Of a stretch of 64,000 nt of DNA, positions 35,106 to 43,497 are shown piece by piece (the first letter of the stretch is position 1; each line of letters opens with the position of its first letter). Made by a program: the position numbers and the translations under genes. Source of the stretch: Gimibacter soli (GTDB lineage: Bacteria > Pseudomonadota > Alphaproteobacteria > Sphingomonadales > Kordiimonadaceae); NCBI RefSeq assembly GCF_028463845.1, contig NZ_CP116805.1:806001-870000 (forward strand). Direction: 5' to 3'. The notes below the pieces were generated by a model. It was not told where the DNA came from. It saw only the letters and a program-made list of their open reading frames with translations, and made no database searches.

Positions 35106-36737
35106 TCAATCGAGGACAGCGACGGCAACTTCGCCGCGGCCCGCCTTCTTGACCTCATATAGTGCATGATCGGCCTTTTCCGCCAGCCGGTCGAAATCGG
35201 CCCCGCCGCCCGGCTTGCTTTCGCAGACACCGATCGAGGCACCAAGCGCCAGATCGGGCTGGCCGAGCGCGGCTTTCACGCCCTTCATACAGTCGATCAG
35301 TTGCCGGCCTTTCTCGGCGCCCACGTCTGCGCCCACACCTTCAAGCCAGATGACGAACTCGTCGCCGCCGTAGCGGGCGGCAAGGTCGGTTGGCCGGATG
35401 ATGGCGGTCAGCGCCTTCGAGAAGGCGACCAGCGCCTGATCGCCCGCTGCGTGGCCGAGCGTGTCGTTCACTTCCTTGAAGTGATCAAGATCGACAAAGA
35501 CAAGGCACCCGTCCGATCCGGTGCGGGACTGGTTTGTCAGTCGCCGGTTCACCATGTCGCGGAAGGCGCGGCGGTTGAGAAGCCCGGTCAGCTCGTCCGA
35601 AGATGACAGCCGCGAAAGCTTCTCCACAAGGTCGGCCTTGGCGAGGGCGGCGGTCAGCATGCTGCCGATACCGGCCAGAAGCTCGCGTTCCTGATCGGCC
35701 CACGGGCTTACGCCTGTGTCGCGCGACAGAACGACCGCCCCTTGCGCATTACTGCCCTGCGACAGGTGCAGCAAAAGATGGCTGCGGCCAGGGGCATCCA
35801 GCTCGAAAACTGCTGTGTCGGGCTTGGCGGCAATCGCGGCGGCGATCCAGTTTTCGGAAAGCTCGACCTGCGTTTCACCGGCCACCCCGGCGAGGAGGAA
35901 GGTGCGGCCAACCTGTTCGAACACCCACACGGTATCGGCGCGGAAAAGATCGGCGCAGAGGCGGGCGGCGCGGTCGCGCAGTTCATCGGCGCCGACGACC
36001 TCGTTCAATAGTTCGGCAATCCGCTGCAGCATGGTGAGGCGGAGGTTGGTGACGCGCATGGCGCGGTCGGCGTCCACCCGTTCGCTGACGTTTCTTACAG
36101 TACCGCGCACACCGGCCGGGCGGCCGTCGCTGTCGGTCACCGGCTCCACCGCGAAATCGGCATAAAGCCGGTCACCGAAGGCATCAATGGGAAGTGCCTC
36201 GAACGTGCGTGCGCTGCGGCTCATGAACGGATTGTGTGCGGGGCCGGCGCTATCCGGCCAGAAGATCGGCCGTGCGTCGGCGCCGATCCAGTCGTCGGTT
36301 TCCTGCCCGAAAGCATGGGCCGGGCTCACGAAACGGAAGCGGCCATCGGTATCCACCTCGAACGACAGATCGACGGTGCGGTCAAGGAGCCCCTTGAGGA
36401 GCGCGCGGCTGTGGATGAGCGCGTCCGTTGTGCGGTCGGCGAGCGTGGTTTCGCGCGCTACCAGCAGCACGCCTTCGGCTTCGGGGATAGCAACAAGCCA
36501 ATAGTTGCCGGTTGCCTCGCCGGTCAGGCGGTCCTCGGCGGGCAGGCCGGTTTCCATCGCGCGGCGGATGACCCGCATCACGGGTTCGGATTGGCTGGCA
36601 TAGGCAAAAGCGAGGATATCAGCAGAGGCCGAGCGCTCGACAAGGCGGCCGTCAGCGGCGAGCCTGAGCGCGATGATGTCGGCCGATTTCAAAGCTTTCG
36701 GCCCCGGATTTTGCCTGTTTCCGGCGGTCTGGGTCAT
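35106..36737 (-). CDS. PAS-GAF-GGDEF diguanylate cyclase
   Basis: A 543-residue cytosolic signalling protein that should make cyclic di-GMP. The start at 36737 has GGGAAG eight bases upstream; an ATG at 36758 is an alternative. There is an N-terminal region of PAS type (about residues 110-225, including DLSFEVDTDGRFRFVSPA), a GAF-like domain (about 235-375, LCADLFRADTVWVFE), then a GGDEF domain from about 385. The active-site motif RYGGDEF is intact, and RPTD five residues before GGDEF is the RxxD inhibitory site. DELTGLLNRRAF marks the domain start. A perfect CtrA box lies just upstream. Confidence 0.9.
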   Translation of the reverse strand: MTQTAGNRQNPGPKALKSADIIALRLAADGRLVERSASADILAFAYASQSEPVMRVIRRAMETGLPAEDRLTGEATGNYWLVAIPEAEGVLLVARETTLADRTTDALIHSRALLKGLLDRTVDLSFEVDTDGRFRFVSPAHAFGQETDDWIGADARPIFWPDSAGPAHNPFMSRSARTFEALPIDAFGDRLYADFAVEPVTDSDGRPAGVRGTVRNVSERVDADRAMRVTNLRLTMLQRIAELLNEVVGADELRDRAARLCADLFRADTVWVFEQVGRTFLLAGVAGETQVELSENWIAAAIAAKPDTAVFELDAPGRSHLLLHLSQGSNAQGAVVLSRDTGVSPWADQERELLAGIGSMLTAALAKADLVEKLSRLSSSDELTGLLNRRAFRDMVNRRLTNQSRTGSDGCLVFVDLDHFKEVNDTLGHAAGDQALVAFSKALTAIIRPTDLAARYGGDEFVIWLEGVGADVGAEKGRQLIDCMKGVKAALGQPDLALGASIGVCESKPGGGADFDRLAEKADHALYEVKKAGRGEVAVAVLD

Positions 36738-36759
36738 GCCTTCTGCTTCCCGTCCCATT

Positions 36760-36775
36760 GTTAAGTGCACCTTAA
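36760..36775 (-). promoter_or_regulatory. CtrA binding box (TTAA-N7-TTAAC)
   Basis: On the minus strand the sequence is TTAAGGTGCACTTAAC, a perfect match to the full CtrA consensus. It lies 23 bases upstream of the GGDEF start at 36737 and about 80 bases upstream of the divergent nucleotidase gene. It is the only full match I found in the window. Confidence 0.75.
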
Positions 36776-36852
36776 TCGGCACTGCGATAGGATCAGATAC
36801 TAGAGGGCAAATCAATGCCATAGAAGCCCCTGATGCGAGACGCGAGGAACTT

Positions 36853-37551
36853 ATGAACGAATATAACGCCGCCCTGCACCCCGACCAGCGCGATACCTGG
36901 GTCTTCGATCTCGACAACACCCTGTATCCTGCCGAGTGCGATCTTTTTTCGCAGATCGACCGCAATATCGGCACCTATGTGGCGGACCTTCTGAAGCTGT
37001 CGCCCGAAGATGCCCGCAAGGTTCAAAAAGGCTATCTCCTTGAGCATGGCACCACGCTCAAGGGCCTGATGGTAAACTATAGCGTCGATCCGCATCATTA
37101 TCTGGCGGCGGTGCACGATATCGATTTCTCGCCGATCCGGCCGGACCCGCACCTGAAGGCGGCGATCGACCGGCTGCCGGGCAAAAAGTATGTCTTCACC
37201 AATGCCGACCGGCCTTACGCCGAAGAGGTGCTGCAGCGCCTGGGGCTCGTTGACACCTTCAGCGGCCTTTTCGATATCCATGATGCCGAGTTGCACCCGA
37301 AGCCGGTGATCGAGACCTATCACCAGTTCCTGAAGGACCACGGTGTGAACCCGGCGCGGGCTGTGATGTTTGAGGATATGGCGCGCAACCTGATCCCCGC
37401 CCATGCGCTGGGGATGGGGACTGTCTGGATCGACACGGGCTCCCCCTGGAGCCGCGCGGATCATGACCCGGCCCTTATCCATGCGGAAACGGACGGCCTC
37501 ACCGGCTGGCTTGATGCCTATAGCCGCGCGGTTGAAAAGCACCATAGCTGA
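36853..37551 (+). CDS. Pyrimidine 5'-nucleotidase (HAD superfamily)
   Basis: A 232-residue HAD hydrolase of the SDT1/pyrimidine 5'-nucleotidase type, which removes phosphate from UMP or CMP. The start at 36853 has GAGG five bases upstream. Motif I is FDLDNTLYP (nucleophile Asp), followed by the LEHGTTLKGLM helix cap, motif II VFTNADRPYA, and motif III/IV in HPKPVIETY and MFEDMARNLIPAHALGM. It is divergent from the GGDEF gene and precedes dapD by about 118 bases. Confidence 0.87.
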   Translation: MNEYNAALHPDQRDTWVFDLDNTLYPAECDLFSQIDRNIGTYVADLLKLSPEDARKVQKGYLLEHGTTLKGLMVNYSVDPHHYLAAVHDIDFSPIRPDPHLKAAIDRLPGKKYVFTNADRPYAEEVLQRLGLVDTFSGLFDIHDAELHPKPVIETYHQFLKDHGVNPARAVMFEDMARNLIPAHALGMGTVWIDTGSPWSRADHDPALIHAETDGLTGWLDAYSRAVEKHHS

Positions 37552-37597
37552 CCATAAGCGTAAGCTCAGCTTGCCAGCCTGAAAACCCAAGGTGACG

Positions 37598-37625
37598 TTG
37601 ACTTGGGGGGCAGCATCGCTATTGT
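37598..37625 (+). promoter_or_regulatory. Promoter of dapD
   Basis: TTGACT (37598-37603), a 16-base spacer and TATTGT (37620-37625), giving a leader of about 38 bases to the ATG at 37670. Confidence 0.5.
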
Positions 37626-37669
37626 CGTCGCACCCTGAGAAAATCCCTGTGCGCCGAGGATAGACGCCC

Positions 37670-38515
37670 ATGTCCCTTCACGAGCTTGAAGCCACCATCG
37701 ATGCCGCGTTCGACGAGCGCGACACCATCACCTCCCACACCCGCGGCGCCGTGCGCGAAGCGGTTGAGGCTGCCCTGACGCTGCTGGATAACGGCGAAGT
37801 GCGCGTGGCCGAGAAACAGGACGGCAAATGGGTGGTCAACCAGTGGCTCAAGAAGGCGGTTCTGCTGTCGTTCCGCCTGAATGAGATGGAACTGATCAAG
37901 GGCGCGCCCGGCGAGGCCGCCTACTGGTGGGACAAGGTGCCGTCCAAATTCGATGGCTGGTCCGATCGTCACTTCACCAAGGCCGGCTTCCGGGCCGTGC
38001 CCGGTGCCATCGTCCGCCGCTCCGCCTTCATCGGCAAGGGTGCCGTCTTGATGCCCTCCTTCGTGAATCTCGGCGCCCATGTGGGCGAGGGCACGATGGT
38101 GGATACCTGGGCGACCGTCGGCTCGTGCGCGCAGATCGGCAAGCATGTGCACCTCTCTGGCGGTGCGGGCATCGGCGGCGTCTTGGAGCCCCTGCAGGCC
38201 GGCCCCGTGATCATCGAGGATAACTGCTTCATCGGTGCGCGCGCCGAAGTTGCCGAAGGTGTGGTTGTCGAGGAAGGTTCCGTCCTTTCCATGGGCGTGT
38301 ATCTGGGCGCTTCCACCAAGATCGTTGACCGCAATACCGGTGAGGTCTTCATGGGCCGCGTGCCTGCCTATTCGGTCGTCGTGCCCGGCACGCTGCCCGG
38401 CAAGCCGTTGCCGGATGGCACGCCCGGCCCCAATCTTTACTGCGCGGTGATCGTGAAGCGGGTGGACGAGAAAACCCGTTCCAAAACCTCGCCGAACGAA
38501 CTCCTGCGCGACTAG
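37670..38515 (+). CDS. dapD: Tetrahydrodipicolinate N-succinyltransferase
   Basis: A 281-residue enzyme that succinylates tetrahydrodipicolinate in lysine/diaminopimelate synthesis. It has the left-handed beta-helix of hexapeptide repeats in the second half ([37 protein letters not shown], a positive hallmark as a whole) and the [12 protein letters not shown] block with the C-terminal [14 protein letters not shown]. It precedes dapE by 8 bases, so the two form an operon for consecutive but non-adjacent steps. Confidence 0.97.
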   Translation: MSLHELEATIDAAFDERDTITSHTRGAVREAVEAALTLLDNGEVRVAEKQDGKWVVNQWLKKAVLLSFRLNEMELIKGAPGEAAYWWDKVPSKFDGWSDRHFTKAGFRAVPGAIVRRSAFIGKGAVLMPSFVNLGAHVGEGTMVDTWATVGSCAQIGKHVHLSGGAGIGGVLEPLQAGPVIIEDNCFIGARAEVAEGVVVEEGSVLSMGVYLGASTKIVDRNTGEVFMGRVPAYSVVVPGTLPGKPLPDGTPGPNLYCAVIVKRVDEKTRSKTSPNELLRD

Positions 38516-38523
38516 GCCGAAAA

Positions 38524-39660
38524 ATGATTGATCCGGTTGCGCTCTCGCAAGCCCTGATCCGCCAGCCGAGCGTCACGCCCGATACGGGCGACGGCCTTGA
38601 TGTGCTGATCCGCGCGCTGGAGCCCCTCGGCTTCACCTGCCACCGGCTGGTGTTTGAGGAAGAAGGCGAGGAAGCGGTCGCCAACCTGTATGCCCGCATC
38701 GGCGAGGGTAGCCCGCATCTATGCTTCGCCGGGCATACCGATGTGGTGCCCGTGGGTGCGCACGGCCAGTGGTCGGTCGACCCCTTCGCGGCAGACGTGA
38801 AAGACGGCCAGCTTTACGGGCGCGGGGCGGCGGATATGAAATCCGCCATCGCCGCCTTCGCCGCCGCCGTTTCGCGGCGTTTGGCGAGGGGTGACCTGAA
38901 GGGCAGCATTTCCTTCCTCATCACGGGGGACGAAGAAGGCCCGGCGATCAATGGCACCCGCAAGGTGCTGGATTGGCTCAGGGCGCGCGGCGAGGGCATC
39001 GATTTCTGCGTGGTGGGTGAACCCACAAACCCGCAGGCGCTCGGCCAGATGATCAAGATCGGGCGGCGTGGCAGCCTGCATGGCATCATCCGGGTGGCGG
39101 GCGTGCAGGGCCATGTGGCCTATCCGCATCTGGCGCACAATCCGATCCCTGATCTGGTGAAAATCCTCTCGGAGCTTACCGCCGAACCGCTCGATCAGGG
39201 CAATGCGCATTTCCAGCCCTCGAACCTCGAGGTCGTGAATGTGCATGTCGGCAACGAAAGCCACAATGTGATCCCCGCCGAGGCGACGGCGCGCTTCAAC
39301 GTGCGCTTTTCGTCCGATTTCACGCCCGATGCCCTGCAGGCGGAACTGACCCGCCGCATGGACCGCGCAGGCGTGAAATATGCCATCGACTGGTGGGTTT
39401 CGGGCGACAGTTTCCTCACCGAACGCGGGCCGCTGACCGACGCCGTCGTGGCGGCGGTCGAGGCCGTGACGGGCCAGACCCCGGAGCTGTCCACCACCGG
39501 CGGCACCTCGGATGCGCGCTTCATCAAGGATATGTGCCCGGTCGTGGAATTCGGCCTCGTGGGCGCCACCATGCACAAGATCGACGAGCATGTGGCCGTC
39601 GCCGACATCGAAGCCCTCGCCAAGATTTACGAGGGCGTTATCGAGCGGCTGGTGGGGTAG
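38524..39660 (+). CDS. dapE: Succinyl-diaminopimelate desuccinylase
   Basis: A 378-residue dinuclear zinc peptidase of the M20 family that releases L,L-diaminopimelate. Metal ligands are in [28 protein letters not shown] (catalytic Glu and ligand) and the C-terminal [10 protein letters not shown]. The dimerisation domain has [11 protein letters not shown]. The SVTPDTGD opening is typical of DapE. It shares the dapD promoter. Confidence 0.97.
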   Translation: MIDPVALSQALIRQPSVTPDTGDGLDVLIRALEPLGFTCHRLVFEEEGEEAVANLYARIGEGSPHLCFAGHTDVVPVGAHGQWSVDPFAADVKDGQLYGRGAADMKSAIAAFAAAVSRRLARGDLKGSISFLITGDEEGPAINGTRKVLDWLRARGEGIDFCVVGEPTNPQALGQMIKIGRRGSLHGIIRVAGVQGHVAYPHLAHNPIPDLVKILSELTAEPLDQGNAHFQPSNLEVVNVHVGNESHNVIPAEATARFNVRFSSDFTPDALQAELTRRMDRAGVKYAIDWWVSGDSFLTERGPLTDAVVAAVEAVTGQTPELSTTGGTSDARFIKDMCPVVEFGLVGATMHKIDEHVAVADIEALAKIYEGVIERLVG

Positions 39661-39714
39661 TAATCGGGATCACCTATTAGCTTTCATGGTTTAGATATTG
39701 ACAGAGAAGCATGT

Positions 39715-40449
39715 TTATCTTGCGCGAGGGGCAGGCGGCTCTTGATCGACGGCAGTTGTTAGCCGGGCAATCTCTTCGCTTACTTCATTAGGCGAGCGTC
39801 TGGGGCGTCCGTGATCTGCAAAACAGTCAAAATCATGGGCCAGCTTGAATATGGCGTCCATTAAGTCTCGATAGTTCTGTTCGACTTCAGTAATTGCCGG
39901 TTCAATGGGGTCAGGTAAAACGGGCCACATAAGCCCTCTTTCATTTGGAGGGGCTGTCAAAAACCAGTGATTAATTCTATTGTGATTTATAATTCTAAAT
40001 AATTTTTCAATATTTTTCCGCATCTTATGATTAAATAGTTCATCTGATTCGGAGCTAATTTGTCTGTAGATAGGATAGTGTTTACGGATATCGTTTGCAC
40101 ATCTATTTAATTCGTTCAAAAGTTTGTCTGGGTCTCGGTGAAGACGGGCGGATCTGGACATTGAATAAAGTTCATCAGAAAGCCGACACGCCAAGTCAAT
40201 TTTACGTTCATTTTGCTCCATGCGGCTCTTTCTGTTTAATCGAAGGTCCGCCAAACGCGCCGCGTATATGGCTAGCAATACGGTCGCGAGGACTTGTGCC
40301 CAGTCCGAAAGTGACCCTAGTTTATCGGCATCCCAAGACTGCCAAGGCCATTGGAAGCCTACGGCGCCGATCCAATGCCCAATTATCAGGGCTATGCCTA
40401 TATAGAATGAAATGTCGAGTGGGCGACGGCCTAAGGGTTCATTGTCCAT
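39715..40449 (-). CDS. AT-rich hypothetical membrane-anchored protein
   Basis: A 244-residue protein of unknown function. Two hydrophobic segments (about residues 15-32 and 46-62) are followed by a long charged helical region (RKSRMEQNERKIDLACRLSDELYSMSRSARLHRDPDK and on). The DNA is clearly richer in A and T than its neighbours, and codons such as ATA, AAT and TTA are frequent. It looks horizontally acquired. The ATG at 40449 is used; a GTG at 40461 would overlap the preceding stop. It lies directly behind the double cupin gene. Confidence 0.6.
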   Translation of the reverse strand: MDNEPLGRRPLDISFYIGIALIIGHWIGAVGFQWPWQSWDADKLGSLSDWAQVLATVLLAIYAARLADLRLNRKSRMEQNERKIDLACRLSDELYSMSRSARLHRDPDKLLNELNRCANDIRKHYPIYRQISSESDELFNHKMRKNIEKLFRIINHNRINHWFLTAPPNERGLMWPVLPDPIEPAITEVEQNYRDLMDAIFKLAHDFDCFADHGRPRRSPNEVSEEIARLTTAVDQEPPAPRAR

Positions 40450-40457
40450 TCTTTTGA

Positions 40458-41240
40458 TCACTCCTCCAAAACCAGATCGAGCTTTGTCTTGCCCCAGATC
40501 AGCAGCAGGCTGTCTTCAAGGGCCACGTTCGGGCCGTGCGGGGTGTGGTTCGCGGCGTAGCTGAAGTGGCCGGGGGCGGCGATGGTGTCGCCGAACTGCA
40601 TCCGGCCCGAGATCAGGTAGGTGCCGTGGTCGCCATTGGTGTGATGGTGGCGGGGCTCGCGGAAGCCTTTCGGGAATTTCAGCAGGGCAATACCGCCCCC
40701 CGTTTCCGGGTAGCTATAGAGGCGTGCAGCCATCATGCCTTCGGGGAAGCCTTCGGCCTTCACCGGCTGCCACTCGACAGTGCTCGTATCCACCGCCACG
40801 ATGGGGGCGCCCGGCGTGGCGGGGTCACCGAGATGCAGGTCCAGGGGGCCATCGGCCCAGCGCAGCAGCTCGGTTTCCTCCAATGCGTCATTCGGCCCGT
40901 GCGGGGTGCCTGCCGGGAAATAAACGAAGGCGCCGGGGCCGACGATCCTGCCGCCCGAGTTCAATTTGCCTTTCAGGATGAAGCCCGTGTGGCCGCTGGT
41001 GGTGTGATAATGCCGGGGCTCCAGATAGCCCTTCGGGAATTTCACGATGGCCACACCCGGCGTGCCGGGGGCATCCTGAAAGATGAAACGCTGGGTCAGG
41101 CCCGGCGGGAAGGCGCTGGCGCCCGCCGGCACCCACGCGAGGGTGCTTGTGTCGATCTCGACCGTGGTGGGCCAGTCGTCACTGCGTGCCGGAAACGAAA
41201 AAGCCGCCACAAAGGCGGCGGCCAGAAACAGATGTTTCAT
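40458..41240 (-). CDS. Secreted double-cupin protein
   Basis: A 260-residue protein with a signal peptide (residues 1-20, ending FPARS) and two tandem cupin domains. Each half has a similar core: FPKGYLEPRHYHTTSGHTGF then PAGTPHGPND in the first, FPKGFREPRHHHTNGDHGTY then ANHTPHGPNVALED in the second. The histidine-rich motifs would bind a metal in each barrel. The two halves are clearly an internal duplication. It belongs to the DUF4437-like periplasmic cupins; substrate unknown. It may be co-transcribed with the AT-rich gene. Confidence 0.82.
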   Translation of the reverse strand: MKHLFLAAAFVAAFSFPARSDDWPTTVEIDTSTLAWVPAGASAFPPGLTQRFIFQDAPGTPGVAIVKFPKGYLEPRHYHTTSGHTGFILKGKLNSGGRIVGPGAFVYFPAGTPHGPNDALEETELLRWADGPLDLHLGDPATPGAPIVAVDTSTVEWQPVKAEGFPEGMMAARLYSYPETGGGIALLKFPKGFREPRHHHTNGDHGTYLISGRMQFGDTIAAPGHFSYAANHTPHGPNVALEDSLLLIWGKTKLDLVLEE

Positions 41241-41316
41241 CCCTGATCCCCCTTATGCCCGTGGGGCGAGCATAGGTAATCACAGGGGTGGTGTCTATCG
41301 GGGAGAGCTTCTGGCT

Positions 41317-41423
41317 CCGTTCGGTCTGAGGAGGGCCGTGAGGCCCGTCTCGAAGACCGCGGCGAGTTTCCATGCCCTTCGAGACGCCCGGCGCCATGGC
41401 GCAGGGCTCCTCAGGGCGAACGG
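41317..41423. repeat. REP-like imperfect inverted repeat pair
   Basis: The arm 41317-41355 (from CCGTTCGGTCTGAGGAGGG to CGTCTCGAAG) and the arm 41377-41423 (CTTCGAGACGCCC to GGGCGAACGG) are inverted copies of each other with a few indels, separated by about 20 bases. Each arm also has internal dyad symmetry. This is the usual appearance of intergenic REP/BIME elements, and CTTCGAGAC with CTCAGG is a common theme of such repeats in alphaproteobacteria. It fills most of the gap between the cupin and GFA genes. Confidence 0.7.
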
Positions 41424-41445
41424 CGGAATTGCCTGCGGACGCGTG

Positions 41446-41826
41446 TCAACGAATGCTTTCCACATTCTGCTCCCAGTTGGCGCCGTCGAAGGGCACCACG
41501 GTCATCTCGGTTACCGTGTCGCCTTCAAGGCAGCCGGCGTGGACGCTGTAGGCGTGCGGGTGGCTTCTCGGCACATAGAAGCTTTTGATGCCGCAGGTCT
41601 TGCAGAAGAAATGGCGGGCGGTGCGGGTGCCGAAATTGTATTCCGCGATATTTTCCCACGGGGTCAGCAGGCGGAAATCGGCCTTTTCGACAAACAGGTG
41701 CAGGAAGCCCGTTTTCTTGCAGATGCTGCAGTTGCAGGCATGCACTTCCATCGTCGCGGGCGCGTCGATTTCGAACCGGACGGCGCCGCAGTGGCAGCCG
41801 CCGGTGTGGGTCACTTTATCGGTCAT
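41446..41826 (-). CDS. GFA-family zinc protein
   Basis: A 126-residue protein of the glutathione-dependent formaldehyde-activating enzyme fold. Zinc cysteines are CHCGAVRFEI, CNCSICKKTGF and CKTCGIKSFY (CxC, CxxC and CxxC), the standard GFA set. Many members do not act on formaldehyde, so the reaction is left open. It lies 11 bases behind the copper chaperone gene on the same strand. Confidence 0.88.
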   Translation of the reverse strand: MTDKVTHTGGCHCGAVRFEIDAPATMEVHACNCSICKKTGFLHLFVEKADFRLLTPWENIAEYNFGTRTARHFFCKTCGIKSFYVPRSHPHAYSVHAGCLEGDTVTEMTVVPFDGANWEQNVESIR

Positions 41827-41837
41827 TTGAACTTTGC

Positions 41838-42326
41838 TTAGTGCTTGTGGTGGTCGCCGTGTTCGCCGTGGCCGCCCTTCATGCCGTCCATGCCGGTGAC
41901 GGTGACGATAACCGGCACGTTGCCGGCCTTGTCGAAGGTCAGCGTTACGGGGAAGACATCGCCTTCCTTCAGGGGCTCGGTGAGGCCGATCAGCATCACG
42001 TGATAGCCGCCGGGTGCGAACTCGATGGTTTCGCCCGGCGCGATGGGCAGGCTTTCAAGCATGCGCATCTTCATCACGCCGCCTTCTTCGCTCGACTGGT
42101 GGATTTCAGCGGCCTTGGCGCGCTCGGTCGCCACGCCGGTCAGCGTCACCATTTCGTGGCTGCCGTTTTTCACAGTCATGTAAACGGCACCGGCGCGGGT
42201 CATGGTGCCCGTGGTGCGTGCCCAGGGATGTTCCACCATCACGCCGTCATGATGGCCGTCCTCGTGCGCGAGGGCGGGGGCGGCGAGCGAAAGGCTCATG
42301 AAAAGGGGGGCAAGGAAACGGCGCAT
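41838..42326 (-). CDS. Periplasmic copper chaperone PCu(A)C
   Basis: A 162-residue periplasmic protein (signal peptide 1-20, ending PALA). The start at 42326 has AGGAG eight bases upstream. The PCuAC features are HPWARTT, GAVYMTVKNGS, AAEIHQSSEEGGVMKMRML and GGYHVMLIGL, giving the H-x(n)-M-x(n)-H-x-M copper site. The C-terminal GGHGEHGDHHKH tail and N-terminal HEDGHH add histidines. It normally delivers Cu(I) to cytochrome oxidase. It lies between pip and the GFA gene. Confidence 0.92.
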   Translation of the reverse strand: MRRFLAPLFMSLSLAAPALAHEDGHHDGVMVEHPWARTTGTMTRAGAVYMTVKNGSHEMVTLTGVATERAKAAEIHQSSEEGGVMKMRMLESLPIAPGETIEFAPGGYHVMLIGLTEPLKEGDVFPVTLTFDKAGNVPVIVTVTGMDGMKGGHGEHGDHHKH

Positions 42327-42350
42327 GGGATGGCTCCTCAAAGGTGCGTA

Positions 42351-43325
42351 TCAGGGAAGGATCAGGTTGTCGGTCGCCTTGATCAGCTCATGGCGGATGC
42401 CGGGCTCGAAGGCGGAATGGCCGGCGGCGGGCACCACTTTCAGCGTCGCCCACGGCATGGCCTGTGCCAGCTCGAAGGCGGAAACCGGCGGGCAGATGGC
42501 ATCGTACCGGCCTTGCACGATGGTGGTCGGCACATGGGCCAGCCGGTCGGCATCGCGCAGGATCTGGTTGTCGGTTTCAAGGAAGCCCTTGTGGACAAAA
42601 TAATGGGCCTCGATCCGCGCGAAGGCGAGGGCGAACTCGGGGTCCACCGACAGGCGCTGCTGGCCTTCGTCGGGGATCAGCGTCACCGAACTGGCCTCCC
42701 AAAGGCTCCATTCCTTCGCGGCCATCAGGCGCTGGCCGGAATAGTCGGGGTCGGTCAGGCGGCGGTGATAGGCCGCGATGATGTCATCCTGTTCGTCATC
42801 GGGGATCAGGGCGCTGAACCTTTCCCACGCCTCGGGGAAGATGGCGCGGGTGCCGTATCCGTAAAACCAGTCGAGCTCGCGCTGACGCATCAGGAAGATG
42901 CCACGGAGCACCAGATGCGTCACCCGGTCGGGGTGCGTTTCGGCGTAAAGGAGCGCGAGGGTCGAGCCCCAGCTGCCACCAAACAGCGCCCAGCGCTTGA
43001 TCGCGAACTTTTCGCGGATCAGTTCCATATCCGCGACGAGATGCCAGGTCGTGTTGTTTTCAAGGCTCGCATGCGGGCGGCTGCGGCCACAGCCGCGCTG
43101 GTCAAACAGGATGATCCGGTAGCGCGCGGGATCGAAGAAGCGGCGCTGCATCGGGCTGGTGCCGCCGCCGGGGCCGCCATGCACGAAAAGGATCGGATAG
43201 CCATCCGGGTTGCCGGACTGCTCGACATAAATCTCGTGGCCATCGGGCGTGCGGATATGTTCCCGCGCGAAGGGCTCGATGGCGGGATAGAGGGGGCGTC
43301 TCTCTTCTAGCGTGAAGGCGTCCAA
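42351..43325 (-). CDS. pip: Proline iminopeptidase
   Basis: A 324-residue S33-family alpha/beta hydrolase that removes N-terminal proline. The TTG at 43325 is preferred as start: AAGGAG lies six bases upstream and the product begins about ten residues before LYP, as in the family. An ATG at 43412 would add 29 unlikely residues. Landmarks are VHGGPGGGTSP, FDQRGCGRSRPHASLENNTTWHLV, the nucleophile in FGGSWGSTLAL, the Asp of GRYDAICPP and the His of AGHSAFEP. It precedes the copper chaperone by about 25 bases. Confidence 0.88.
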   Translation of the reverse strand: MDAFTLEERRPLYPAIEPFAREHIRTPDGHEIYVEQSGNPDGYPILFVHGGPGGGTSPMQRRFFDPARYRIILFDQRGCGRSRPHASLENNTTWHLVADMELIREKFAIKRWALFGGSWGSTLALLYAETHPDRVTHLVLRGIFLMRQRELDWFYGYGTRAIFPEAWERFSALIPDDEQDDIIAAYHRRLTDPDYSGQRLMAAKEWSLWEASSVTLIPDEGQQRLSVDPEFALAFARIEAHYFVHKGFLETDNQILRDADRLAHVPTTIVQGRYDAICPPVSAFELAQAMPWATLKVVPAAGHSAFEPGIRHELIKATDNLILP

Positions 43326-43497
43326 GCCCTGCTCCTTGTCGCTGCGGTCTATCCTGCAGCATAAAAGCGGGGAAGGCGGGGCGCAAGCGCACTTGCGACC
43401 CTTGATCTGCATGACGTGCCCCTCAATTGCCGGGCGGGCTCTAGGTGCGTTGCGCGCCCCTCAAGCGCCGGGCGGGCTGATTGGGGGCGTCGCCGCT

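Noticed and set aside
36793-37671. A 292-codon open frame on the minus strand
   Set aside because: Antisense to the HAD nucleotidase, which has intact catalytic motifs.
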